In this document: positions 1-7,489 of the stretch, piece after piece
Layout: each line of letters opens with the position of its first letter
Numbering within the stretch: position 1 is the stretch's first letter
DNA from: JADJVL01 sp039812765
Lineage (GTDB): Bacteria > Acidobacteriota > Holophagae > Holophagales > Holophagaceae
Direction of reading: 5' to 3'
DNA length: 64,000 nt
Assembly: GCA_039812765.1 (NCBI GenBank)
Contig: JBDIBF010000007.1
Coordinates: 3,722 to 67,721, forward strand
Position numbers and translations under genes: made by a program
Notes under the pieces: model-generated
What the model saw: only the letters and a program-made list of their open reading frames with translations
Database searches by the model: none
What the model was told of the DNA's origin: nothing

Positions 1-1
1 C

Positions 2-985
2 CGCGCCGCCCTGCCCAAGCAGTTCCTTCCCATCACGGGGCCGGAGACCCTCCTCGTGGAGACGGTGCGCCGGCTGGAGGCGTCCTTCGGCCTCGAGCAC
101 ATCTTCGTGCTCACCACCGAGGACCTCGCCGACGAGGCGCGCCGGCAGCTCCCGGAGCTGCCACCGGAAAACGTGCTCCTGGAGCCCGAGGGGCGCAACA
201 CCGCGCCCTGCCTGGCCCTCTGCCTGGTGGCGCTGGAGCGCCGCTTCCCGCAAGGCGGCGTCATGGCGGTGCTCAGCGCGGACCACTGGATCGGGGAGAC
301 GGAGGCCTACCTCGCGGACCTGGACCTGGCCCTGGAGCACGCGGAGGATCGGGGCGAGCTGGTGGTCTTCGGCATCCCGCCCACGAGCCCGGAGACGGGT
401 TACGGCTACATCGAATCCGAGGGGGTCGGCCCCGTGCGAAGGGTGGTGGCCTTCCGGGAAAAGCCGCCCCACGAGGTGGCGCTGCAGTACCTCGCCAGCG
501 GCCGCCACACCTGGAACGCGGGGATGTTCGTGTGGACGCTGAAGGACTTCCGGGCCGGGCTCGCGTCCCATGCGCCGGAGCTGCTGCGGCCCCTGGACGC
601 CTGGAGCGGCGACGCCCTGACCCTGGCGTCGGCCTACGGCCAGCTGCCGAAGCTGCCCATCGACATCGCGCTGATGGAGAAGGCGACCAACGTGGCGATG
701 GTGCCGGCCCGCTTCCGCTGGTCCGACGTGGGCTCCTGGCCCGCGGCCCTGGCCTTCCAGGCGAAGGACGCCGCCGGGAACATCGCCCAGGGCGATGCGC
801 TCCTGATCGACACGAAGGACACGGCGGTGTTCGGCGGGAAGCGCCTCGTGGCCACCGCCGGCGTGGAAGGGCTCATCATCGTGGATGCCGAGGACGCGCT
901 GCTGGTCACGCACCGGGACCGGGCCCAGGGCGTGAAGGAGATCGTGGAGCGGCTGAGGGCGGACGGCCGCGGGGACCTCCTGTGA
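2..985 (+). CDS. manC: mannose-1-phosphate guanylyltransferase, 5' end outside window
   Basis: Makes GDP-mannose from mannose-1-phosphate and GTP in the cytoplasm, feeding polysaccharide and glycan synthesis. The reading frame is open to the window edge and begins inside the N-terminal nucleotide-binding region: the motif PKQFLPITG lies upstream of the first possible internal start (GTG at 56), so the true start is before the window. Further family marks are the EPEGRNTAP segment, the SADHWI segment, FREKP, WNAGMFVW and the ALMEK...WSDVGSW region. About 327 residues are visible, near the usual length of the catalytic domain, and no isomerase domain follows. A separate cupin at 1747 may supply that activity. 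The stop overlaps the next gene by four bases (GTGA). Confidence 0.9.
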   Translation, partial: RAALPKQFLPITGPETLLVETVRRLEASFGLEHIFVLTTEDLADEARRQLPELPPENVLLEPEGRNTAPCLALCLVALERRFPQGGVMAVLSADHWIGETEAYLADLDLALEHAEDRGELVVFGIPPTSPETGYGYIESEGVGPVRRVVAFREKPPHEVALQYLASGRHTWNAGMFVWTLKDFRAGLASHAPELLRPLDAWSGDALTLASAYGQLPKLPIDIALMEKATNVAMVPARFRWSDVGSWPAALAFQAKDAAGNIAQGDALLIDTKDTAVFGGKRLVATAGVEGLIIVDAEDALLVTHRDRAQGVKEIVERLRADGRGDLL

Positions 986-1515
986 GCGCGGCCTCGCTGG
1001 TGGAGATCCTCGATTCCGCGGTGAAGATCGGCCTGGGCGCCCTGATCAGCGGGGTCTTCACCTGGAAGGTCACGAAGAGCACCCTGCAGGCCCAGGACGC
1101 CCGGGACCGCCGGGCCCAGCGCACCGCGGACTTCGAGAAGGTGGTCTCGGCGGTGGAGGCCGCCCAGCACGCCACGGCGCAGTTCGTGGACGCCCTCGGG
1201 GACTGGGCCGTGAACCGGGACTCCGAGGCCGCGCGTCAGGTGGAGGGCCCCTTGAACGTCTCGAAGCGGGCCCTGGAGGGTGCCCTGGTGGGCCTGGGCT
1301 CGGCCCACACGCGGCTCATCCTGCTGGGGGAGCCCGACGGCGCGGACGCGCTGTCCGCCTACCGGGACGCCGTGGACGCCTTCTACCGGGAGGCCTGGAA
1401 CCGAAAGGACGAGGTCACGGATCCCGAACTGGAGGCGGCCCACGAGGCCCTGCTGGAACCCCGGGCCGCGCTGCTGGAGACCCTGGGCGAGGCCTACCGC
1501 GCCCACGTGGTCTGA
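982..1515 (+). CDS. hypothetical protein with N-terminal hydrophobic segment
   Basis: Unrecognised protein of 177 residues. The GTG start overlaps the stop of the guanylyltransferase gene, which implies translational coupling. Residues about 8-26 are moderately hydrophobic (KIGLGALISGVFTW) and could be one membrane anchor. The rest is charged, rich in Ala and Glu and predicted by eye to be mostly helical, possibly coiled-coil. No catalytic motif is seen. Codon use with G/C in third positions matches its neighbours, so it is probably a real gene, but its function is unknown. Confidence 0.6.
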   Translation: MSAASLVEILDSAVKIGLGALISGVFTWKVTKSTLQAQDARDRRAQRTADFEKVVSAVEAAQHATAQFVDALGDWAVNRDSEAARQVEGPLNVSKRALEGALVGLGSAHTRLILLGEPDGADALSAYRDAVDAFYREAWNRKDEVTDPELEAAHEALLEPRAALLETLGEAYRAHVV

Positions 1516-1561
1516 GCGGCCGCGTGGTGCGGGGAAGGCGACTGCGCTAGGCTCGGGGGTC

Positions 1562-1717
1562 ATGGAACGGCCCTCCACCCTGCACGTCGACAAGCCCTGG
1601 GGACGGGTCCCCCTCCGCGATACGGCGCAGCCGGGGAGCGGGAGCGCAGGGCTCGATGTCCTGCGCGATCGGGGGGTGGTCCCGAAGCCCCCCGCGATCC
1701 CCAGCGAGCGGCGATGA
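1562..1717 (+). pseudogene. broken partial duplicate of the start of the downstream cupin gene
   Basis: The 51-codon frame opens with MERPSTLHVDKPWG, which matches the first 14 residues of the cupin at 1747 (MDRPQTLRVDKPWG) at 10 positions. After this point the similarity stops, and the rest is Pro/Arg/Gly-rich with no recognisable fold. It lies 30 bases before the real gene. The simplest reading is a tandem duplication whose first copy decayed. Alternatively it is a short leader ORF that kept the start region of the cupin. Confidence 0.5.
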
Positions 1718-1746
1718 TGACAGAACGAACCCAGCGAGCCCGAGCG

Positions 1747-2106
1747 ATGGATCGACCTCAAACCCTGCGCGTCGACAAGCCCTGGGGCTTCTTCGAGCAG
1801 TACGCCTTCAACGAGCGCTGCACGGTGAAGATCCTGGCCTGCGAGCCGGGCCAGCGCCTGAGCCTGCAGCGCCACGCGCACCGGGACGAATTGTGGGTGG
1901 CCCTCGACGAGGGCGTGGTGGTGGATCTGGACGGCCGCGAGCTGCGCCCGGCGGTGATGGAGGAGGTCTGGCTGCCCAAGGGCTGCAGCCACCGCCTGCG
2001 CTGCGACGAGGGCAACGGCCACGCGGTGCGGGTGCTGGAGATCAGCTTCGGTACCTTCGACGAGAACGACATCGAGCGGCTCCAGGACGACTACGGGCGT
2101 GCGTAG
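1747..2106 (+). CDS. cupin, mannose-6-phosphate isomerase type II-like
   Basis: Small cupin of 119 residues resembling the C-terminal isomerase domain of bifunctional mannose-1-phosphate guanylyltransferase/mannose-6-phosphate isomerase enzymes. The opening VDKPWGFFEQY, the metal-binding cupin motif with H-x-H (LQRHAHRDELW), the later VWLPKGCSHRL segment and the VLEISFG strand support this. Its guanylyltransferase partner lies about 0.8 kb upstream on the same strand, so the two activities appear encoded separately. An in-frame ATG at 1714 would add 11 charged residues; 1747 is preferred because the conserved domain begins there. Its exact substrate is inferred from family and context. Confidence 0.8.
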   Translation: MDRPQTLRVDKPWGFFEQYAFNERCTVKILACEPGQRLSLQRHAHRDELWVALDEGVVVDLDGRELRPAVMEEVWLPKGCSHRLRCDEGNGHAVRVLEISFGTFDENDIERLQDDYGRA

Positions 2107-2776
2107 GCTCGCTGCGCTCCTCCTCGCGACGCCGCTCCTGGCGCAGTCCGGCGACCAGATCCTGGCGACTGTCGACAAGCTCCGCCACCCCTGGCCGGCC
2201 TTCTCGGTGCAGGTGGAGCTGGGCGACGGGAAGCGCAGCCAGGCCTGGCGGGTGCGGGCCCGGGAGAACGGGGACGCGCGGGTGGACGGCGTCTCGGAAA
2301 AGGAGAAGGGCCGCAGCGTGCTGGTGCTGGGGGACCAGATGTGGCTGATCCTTCCCAACGCGAAGAAGCCGGTGGCGGTGAGCCCGGCCCAGCGCCTGCT
2401 GGGGCCGGCGGCGGGGGGCGACCTCGCCCGCACCCGCTTCGCCGAGGACTACGCCGTGAAGACCCTGGGCACGGGGGATCTTGAAGGCCAGGCCGTGTGG
2501 CTGCTGGACCTGGAAGCGAAACGCAAGTCGCTCACCCACCGCACAGCGCGCCTGGCGGTGGCCAAGGCCGACGGCCGGCCCCTCCAGGCGGACTTCTTCC
2601 TCGCCAGCGGCAAGGCGGCGCGCACCGCGAAGTTCGGCCCCGTAGCGTCGGCGGCGGGGAAGCGGGTGCTCTCCTCCATGACCGTCTTCGAGCCCAACGG
2701 CGGCAGCGCCGAGATCCGTTTCAGCGGCTGGACCCCCGGCGCCGCGGATCCGAAGGCCTTCGAGCTGCCGAAGTAG
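2099..2776 (+). CDS. LolA-like outer membrane lipoprotein-sorting family protein
   Basis: Secreted protein of 225 residues that starts with a signal peptide (MRRLAALLLATPLLAQ). The mature part has the LolA/LolB-like beta-rich pattern: an initial ILATVDKLRHPWPAFSVQV strand region, paired strands with RVRARENGDARVDG, a VLVLGDQMWLILPN strand, and a late GGSAEIRFSGW strand. It is of the uncharacterised LolA-like type that carries lipid or lipoprotein in the periplasm rather than canonical LolA. The GTG start overlaps the cupin stop by eight bases, so they are co-transcribed. Its cargo cannot be told from sequence. Confidence 0.7.
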   Translation: MRRLAALLLATPLLAQSGDQILATVDKLRHPWPAFSVQVELGDGKRSQAWRVRARENGDARVDGVSEKEKGRSVLVLGDQMWLILPNAKKPVAVSPAQRLLGPAAGGDLARTRFAEDYAVKTLGTGDLEGQAVWLLDLEAKRKSLTHRTARLAVAKADGRPLQADFFLASGKAARTAKFGPVASAAGKRVLSSMTVFEPNGGSAEIRFSGWTPGAADPKAFELPK

Positions 2777-2789
2777 GCCTACCGCCGCC

Positions 2790-2818
2790 TTGGCCCCGGG
2801 AACGGGGAGGCGTAGAAT
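2790..2818 (+). promoter_or_regulatory. sigma-70-type promoter of the 2.8 kb leader/RNA
   Basis: TTGGCC at 2790-2795 and TAGAAT at 2813-2818 are separated by 17 bases, an ideal spacing. It lies just after the LolA-like gene and points into a 330-base gene-free stretch, so transcription would begin near 2825. Confidence 0.55.
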
Positions 2819-2824
2819 GGACCC

Positions 2825-2970
2825 TGAGGTGCCCTTCGGGGCTTCCCGCCACTCTCAGTCCCATCACTTGCAACCAGTTCCCTTCGTGGAACTCCCGCTT
2901 ACCCATCCCACCAACGTTCCCCTCCAAACTTCCCTCACGAAACGCCCCTGCCTCGGGGGCGTTTCACTGT
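2825..2970 (+). ncRNA. candidate small RNA or long 5' leader with C/U-rich single-stranded region
   Basis: Between the promoter at 2790-2818 and a terminator-like hairpin at 2939-2965 lies about 140 bases with no credible gene. Visible structure: stem CTGAG/CTCAG (2824-2828 with 2854-2858) enclosing a GCCC stem with a UUCG tetraloop (2831-2842); a second hairpin AGTTCC/GGAACT (2876-2893); then about 44 bases (2894-2937) that are almost free of G and rich in C and U; then the terminator hairpin. Such an unpaired C/U-rich stretch could pair with G-rich ribosome binding sites. The RNA nature is inferred from the sequence only. It may instead be the 5' leader of the gene at 3152. Confidence 0.4.
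2939..2965 (+). terminator. terminator-like hairpin
   Basis: Ten-base perfect stem (GAAACGCCCC at 2939-2948 with its complement at 2956-2965) and a seven-base loop. The T-run is short and lies inside the stem, as in other terminators of this window. Confidence 0.55.
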
Positions 2971-3097
2971 CTGGGCTTCGCCCAGACGTGTGCCCGAGGC
3001 AGGGGCTACGCCCTCCCGCCTATCGGGCCGTCCACGGGACGGCCCTCCTGCTCAGGCTTCGCCTTCGCAGAGGCGGGTCCCTTCTCGGGGGCGTTTC
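2952..3097. repeat. hairpin block bounded by 14-bp direct repeats
   Basis: CTCGGGGGCGTTTC occurs at 2952-2965 and again at 3084-3097. Between the copies are two perfect hairpins: GTCTGGGC/GCCCAGAC with a TTC loop (2969-2987) and GGGCCGTCC/GGACGGCCC with an ACG loop (3025-3045). No coding frame is credible. The block could be a small inserted element or part of a structured leader of the gene at 3152. Confidence 0.5.
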
Positions 3098-3151
3098 TCG
3101 TCAAGGTCCTAAGCCACGGGGAACGATAGGATGGACGTCCCGGAGCCCCCC

Positions 3152-4369
3152 ATGCACGACGAAGCCCACGAGCCCAGCGACTTCCTGAACGGCGAGCGCA
3201 TCGCGCCCGGCGGCATCCGCAAGGGCATCTCGGCGGCGGACCTGGTCGACGAGGCTTTCCTGGCCTACAACGGCGGGCGCCTCGCCGAGGCGGGGCGGCT
3301 GCTGGCGAAGAAGGTGCTGAGGCCCGAGGTCACGCTGGGAGTGACGTTGACCGGCGCGCTGACGCCGGCGGGGCTGGGGCGGAGCTGCCTCATCCCGCTC
3401 ATCCAGGCGGGCGTCATCGACTGGATGATCAGCACCGGCGCGAACCTATACCACGACACCCACTTCGCCCTGGACCTGGCGCTTCACCGGGGCAATCCCT
3501 TCACGTCCGATGTCGTGCTGCGCGACGAGGGCGTGGTGCGCATCTACGACATCCTCTTCGACTACACGGTGCTGCTGGACACCGACGCCTTCTACCGGGA
3601 GCTCATCAAGGCGCCGGACTTCCAGCGGCCCATGAGCACGGCGGAGTTCCACTACATGGTCGGCAAGGCCCTGCACGCGCGGGAGCAGGCGCTCGGCCTC
3701 GGCACGGTGTCGGTGCTCTCGGCGGCCTACCAGTGCGGGGTGCCCATCTACACGTCGAGCCCCGGCGACAGCAGCATCGGCATGAACGTGGCGGCGGTGG
3801 CGCTGGAAGGCAACAAGCTGGTCTACGACGTGAACGCCGACGTGAACGAGACGGCCTCCATCGTGCTCGACGCCAAGCTCAAGGGCGGCAAGAGCGCGGT
3901 GTGGATCCTCGGCGGCGGCAGCCCGAAGAACTTCATCCTCCAGACCGAGCCCCAGATCCAGGAGGTGCTCGGCATCGACGAGCGCGGCCACGACTACTTC
4001 CTGCAGGTCACCGACGCGCGCCCCGACACCGGCGGCCTCAGTGGCGCCACGCCCGGCGAAGCCGTGTCCTGGGGCAAGATCGACCCCGACCAGCTCCCCG
4101 ACGCCGTCGTCTGCTACGCCGATTCGACGATCGCGCTGCCCCTGCTGACGGCGTATGTGCTCGAGCGCATGGAGCCCCGGCCCCTGAAGCGCCTCGCCGA
4201 AAAGCGGGAAGCCCTCATGCAGCAGCTCAAGGACCAGTACGCCACGCGGGGACGGCTCAGCGGCGCGCCCACGACGGCGCGGGACGTCGCCAAGCGCGGG
4301 GTGACGGTGGGGATGCCTGAGAAGGGGGAAGGGAAGGGGACCTATCCCTGTGGGACGCCGAAGCCCTGA
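3152..4369 (+). CDS. deoxyhypusine synthase-like protein (putative homospermidine synthase)
   Basis: Member of the deoxyhypusine synthase family, NAD-dependent enzymes that transfer the aminobutyl group of spermidine. Bacteria lack eIF5A, and some bacterial homologues make homospermidine instead, so polyamine metabolism is the likely role. Visible marks are MISTGANLYHD (NAD-binding region), SSPGDSSIGMN, the VWILGGGSPKNF strand-loop, and EAVSWGKI near residue 305, which carries the lysine that forms the enzyme intermediate. The protein is about 405 residues. ATG 3152 is preferred because GGAG sits six bases before it, matching the GGAG-cccc-ATG pattern seen at other starts here. ATG 3131 in the same frame would add seven residues. 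Confidence 0.85.
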   Translation: MHDEAHEPSDFLNGERIAPGGIRKGISAADLVDEAFLAYNGGRLAEAGRLLAKKVLRPEVTLGVTLTGALTPAGLGRSCLIPLIQAGVIDWMISTGANLYHDTHFALDLALHRGNPFTSDVVLRDEGVVRIYDILFDYTVLLDTDAFYRELIKAPDFQRPMSTAEFHYMVGKALHAREQALGLGTVSVLSAAYQCGVPIYTSSPGDSSIGMNVAAVALEGNKLVYDVNADVNETASIVLDAKLKGGKSAVWILGGGSPKNFILQTEPQIQEVLGIDERGHDYFLQVTDARPDTGGLSGATPGEAVSWGKIDPDQLPDAVVCYADSTIALPLLTAYVLERMEPRPLKRLAEKREALMQQLKDQYATRGRLSGAPTTARDVAKRGVTVGMPEKGEGKGTYPCGTPKP

Positions 4370-4914
4370 TGGGCGCCCGCACCCCCCACCTCACCGACGC
4401 GCTGACCGCCTTCATCGCGAAGCAGAAGGTCTTCTTCGTCGCCTCGGCGCCCCTCGCTCCCGACGGCCATGTGAACCTCTCCCCCAAGGGATTGGACTGC
4501 CTGCGCGTCCTGTCGCCGACGCGGGTGGCCTACCTGGACCTCACGGGGAGCGGCAACGAGACGGCGGCGCACGTGCGGGAGAACGGTCGCGTCACGCTGA
4601 TGTTCTGCGCCTTCGAGGAGCCGCCGCTGATCCTGCGGATCTACGGCACCGGTCGTGCGGTGCGGCCTTCGGAGGCGGACTGGACGGAGCTCTCATCGCA
4701 TTTCGAGCTTGTCCCGGGCACGCGGCAGATCCTCGACATCGCCATCCGCGAGGTCCAGACCTCCTGCGGCCACGGTGTGCCCCTCATGGCCTTCGAAGGC
4801 CACCGCACGCGCATCCCCGTCTGGGCCGAATCCAAGGGCGAAGCCGCCATGGAGGCCTACCGCGCGGCGAAGAACCGTGTCAGCCTCGACGGGCTGCCCA
4901 CGGGACTCGACTGA
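4369..4914 (+). CDS. pyridoxamine 5'-phosphate oxidase family protein
   Basis: FMN-binding split-barrel protein of 181 residues. The pattern of strands FFVASAPLAPDGHVNLSPKG, ...VAYLDLTGSGNETAAHVRENGRVTLMF and ILRIYGTGRAV is typical of the general PNPOx-like family rather than of true PdxH. The C-terminal part contains TSCGHGVPLM, as in this subgroup. The start ATG shares one base with the stop of the preceding gene (TGATG), so the two are translationally coupled. Substrate unknown. Confidence 0.8.
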   Translation: MGARTPHLTDALTAFIAKQKVFFVASAPLAPDGHVNLSPKGLDCLRVLSPTRVAYLDLTGSGNETAAHVRENGRVTLMFCAFEEPPLILRIYGTGRAVRPSEADWTELSSHFELVPGTRQILDIAIREVQTSCGHGVPLMAFEGHRTRIPVWAESKGEAAMEAYRAAKNRVSLDGLPTGLD

Positions 4915-4915
4915 C

Positions 4916-5155
4916 GTGGACGAACTCTACGGCCTCCTCCTCGATCTGCTGCCGCGCCTGCGGGAGGCGGGGCACCGGGAGGAGGCCAGCGCGCTGTTGG
5001 CTGCCCTCACCCAGGCCTGCACGCCACTCGAGGTGCTGGACCGCCTCCGGAACGCCCTCGCCGAACTGCCCGACGGCCTCGACGCCGAGACCAAGGCGCT
5101 GGTGCGGGGGCTCCAGTCCACCCTCGAGATCCTCTGGGCCGAGCGCCACCCGTGA
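4916..5155 (+). CDS. small hypothetical protein
   Basis: A 79-residue acidic, leucine-rich, all-helical-looking protein. It begins with GTG one base after the stop of the PNPOx-like gene, and its own stop overlaps the GTG start of gluQ (GTGA). The tight packing and strong third-position G/C support a real gene. No known motif is seen. Its position suggests coupling of expression to gluQ. Confidence 0.6.
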   Translation: MDELYGLLLDLLPRLREAGHREEASALLAALTQACTPLEVLDRLRNALAELPDGLDAETKALVRGLQSTLEILWAERHP

Positions 5156-6060
5156 CCATCGGCCGCTTCGCGCCGTCCCCCACCGGCGTCCTCCACCTGG
5201 GCAACCTGCGCACGGCGCTCGCCTCGTGGCTGTCGGCCAAGTCGAAAGGCGGCCGCTGGATCGTCCGCATGGAGGACGTGGACGGTCCCCGCTGCCGTCG
5301 CGAATTCGGCGATCGGCAGCTGCGCGACCTCGCCGCCCTGGGCCTCGAGTCCGACGCCCCCGTGACCTGGCAGTCCGGCCACGGCGAGAACTACCGAGAT
5401 GCCCTCGCCGCGCTCCACGCGGCGGACCGCCTCTACCCTTGCGCCTGCTCGAGGAAGGACCTCGCCCTGCTGGCCTCCGCCCCCCACGCCGACGAAGGCC
5501 TGCGCCCCTATCCCGGCCGCTGCCGGGACCGCGCCTGGGAGGGCTTCGACCGCGCCCTGCGCCTTCGGCTCCCCGAGGGGCCGGTGGACTGGGAGGACCT
5601 CCTCCTCGGTCCCCAGCGGGACGACCCGGCCGAGCTCACCGGCGACCCGCTTCTCTTCCGCCGGGACGGCTGCTTCGCCTACCACCTCGCCGTGGTGGTG
5701 GACGACGGCGCCCAGGGCGTCACCGAAGTCGTCCGCGGCGCCGACCTGCGCTGCGTCACCGCCACCCAGATCCGCCTCCAGGAGGCCCTGGGCCTGCCGC
5801 GCCCCGCCTACGCCCACCTCGGCCTCGTCACCGCCCCCGACGGCGCGCGCCTGGGCAAGCGCGGCGGCGCCCTGGGCCTCGCGGAGCTCGCCGCCAAGGG
5901 AATCACAGTGCCCGAACTGCTGGGCTGGCTGGGCTGGTCCCTGGGCTGTCTGGACCGGCCCGAGGCCTGCATGGCGGGGGACCTGATCCCCGTCTTCCGG
6001 TGGGCCGGCGTTCCGCCGGGGGACGTGAGGATCCCGTTGACGTTCTGTGAAGCGTCCTGA
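5152..6060 (+). CDS. gluQ: glutamyl-Q tRNA(Asp) synthetase
   Basis: Paralogue of the glutamyl-tRNA synthetase catalytic domain that attaches glutamate to the queuosine base of tRNA-Asp. Seen in the sequence: FAPSPTGVLHLGN (HIGH-type motif, residues 6-18), VRMEDVD, a zinc site formed by Cys97, Cys99, Tyr120 and Cys124, and the degenerate KMSKS-type loop RLGKR at 233-237. Its 302 residues lack the anticodon-binding domain, as expected for GluQ and not for GltX. The GTG start overlaps the small gene upstream. The common partner dksA is not next to it here. Confidence 0.9.
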   Translation: MTIGRFAPSPTGVLHLGNLRTALASWLSAKSKGGRWIVRMEDVDGPRCRREFGDRQLRDLAALGLESDAPVTWQSGHGENYRDALAALHAADRLYPCACSRKDLALLASAPHADEGLRPYPGRCRDRAWEGFDRALRLRLPEGPVDWEDLLLGPQRDDPAELTGDPLLFRRDGCFAYHLAVVVDDGAQGVTEVVRGADLRCVTATQIRLQEALGLPRPAYAHLGLVTAPDGARLGKRGGALGLAELAAKGITVPELLGWLGWSLGCLDRPEACMAGDLIPVFRWAGVPPGDVRIPLTFCEAS

Positions 6061-6103
6061 CGACGGGACCGGGTTCCGTCATCATGTCGGCCCGGAGGTT
6101 CCC

Positions 6104-7486
6104 ATGAGCGACGTGCTGCGCCAGGCATTCGAGGCCTCCCTCGCCTTCCGCCGCGCCCTGCCCGAGCGCCCCGTGGGCGCACGTGCCTCCCTGGAGGCGT
6201 TGCGCGCGGCCCTGGGCCGGCCCCTGCCCGAGGCCGGCGTGGATTCCGCGACAGTGATCGCGGACCTGGCCCGGGACGCCGGGCCCGGGCTCATCGGCGA
6301 GCCGGGGCCCCGCTTCTTCGGCTACGTCATCGGCGGCAGCTCGGAGGCGGCCCTGGCCGCCGACTGGCTCACGTCGGCCTGGGACCAGAACGCCGGCCTC
6401 TACTCCACCGCCCCCGCCGCCATGGTGGTGGAGGAGGTCGCCGCGCGTTGGGTCCTCGAGCTGCTGGACCTGCCCCGGGAGAGCGGCGTGGGTTTCGTCA
6501 CCGGCTGCCAGATGGCGCACTTCACCTGTCTCGCCGCCGCCCGGGACGAGCTGCTCCGCCGCGCGGGATGGGACGCCGTGGGCCAGGGCCTCCAGGGCGC
6601 GCCGGAGCTGCGGGTCATCGTCGGGGAGGAGGTTCACATCACCGTGCCCCGGGCCCTGCGCCTCCTCGGCCTCGGGGACCGGCGCCTCGTGAAGGTGGCC
6701 GCGGACGGCCATGGGCGCATGCGGCCCGAGGCGCTGGCCGAAGCCCTGGCCGCCTCGGCGGGCCCCACCCTCGTCTGCGCCCAGGCCGGCGACGTGAACA
6801 CCGGCGCCTTCGATCCCCTGGAGGCCATCGCCGACCTCTGCGCGCGCCACGGCGCGTGGCTCCACGTGGACGGGGCCTTCGGGCTGTGGGCCCGGGCCGT
6901 GCCGGAGCTCAGGCCCCTGGCCGCCGGCGCCGAGCGGGCGGATTCATGGGCCACCGACGCCCACAAGTGGCTCAACGTGCCCTACGACTCGGGCATCGCC
7001 ATCGTGAAGGACGCCGCGGCCCACGCGCGGTCCATGACCGCCCGGGCCGCCTACCTCATCCAGTCCGAAGGCGCCGCCCGGGACGCCGTGGACTGGGTGC
7101 CCGAGTTCTCCCGCCGCGCCCGGGGCTTCCCCCTCTATGCCCAGCTCCGTGTCCTGGGGCGGCAGGGCGTCGCGGCGCTGGTGGGGGGGAGCTGCGCCCT
7201 CGCCCGCCGGGCCGCCGAGGGTTTCGCCCGCATCCCCGGCGCCGCGGTGCTGAACGAGGTGGGGCTCAACCAGGTGCTGGTGGCCTTCACGCCCCCGGCC
7301 GGGATCGACACGGCGGCGCACCTGAACGCCCTGGTAGCCCGCATCCAGGCCGAAGGCACCTGCTGGGCCTCCGGCAGCGTCTGGAGGGGGCGGCCCGTCC
7401 TGCGCTTCTCCGTCTGCGGCCAGGACACCCGCGAGGAGGACATCGACCGCTCGGTGGCGGCCATCGAGAGGGTGCTCGGCGCCTGA
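6104..7486 (+). CDS. PLP-dependent group II decarboxylase
   Basis: Pyridoxal-phosphate enzyme of the aromatic-L-amino-acid/glutamate decarboxylase family (460 residues). It shows PRFFGYVIGG near the N-terminus, the GFVTGCQMAHFTCLAAAR cofactor-phosphate region, HVDGAFGLW (Asp that binds the pyridine nitrogen) and the PLP lysine in TDAHKWLNVPYD (Lys288). The ATG at 6104 follows GGAGG at 6094-6098 by five bases, which decides the start. Substrate is not evident; the subgroup includes tyrosine, tryptophan, aspartate and cysteate decarboxylases. The next gene, cysK, converges on it. Confidence 0.85.
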   Translation: MSDVLRQAFEASLAFRRALPERPVGARASLEALRAALGRPLPEAGVDSATVIADLARDAGPGLIGEPGPRFFGYVIGGSSEAALAADWLTSAWDQNAGLYSTAPAAMVVEEVAARWVLELLDLPRESGVGFVTGCQMAHFTCLAAARDELLRRAGWDAVGQGLQGAPELRVIVGEEVHITVPRALRLLGLGDRRLVKVAADGHGRMRPEALAEALAASAGPTLVCAQAGDVNTGAFDPLEAIADLCARHGAWLHVDGAFGLWARAVPELRPLAAGAERADSWATDAHKWLNVPYDSGIAIVKDAAAHARSMTARAAYLIQSEGAARDAVDWVPEFSRRARGFPLYAQLRVLGRQGVAALVGGSCALARRAAEGFARIPGAAVLNEVGLNQVLVAFTPPAGIDTAAHLNALVARIQAEGTCWASGSVWRGRPVLRFSVCGQDTREEDIDRSVAAIERVLGA

Positions 7487-7489
7487 GGC

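Noticed and set aside
1714..1746. Upstream ATG start for the cupin (11 extra residues)
   Set aside because: The extra residues are charged and unlike the family; conserved sequence begins at 1747.
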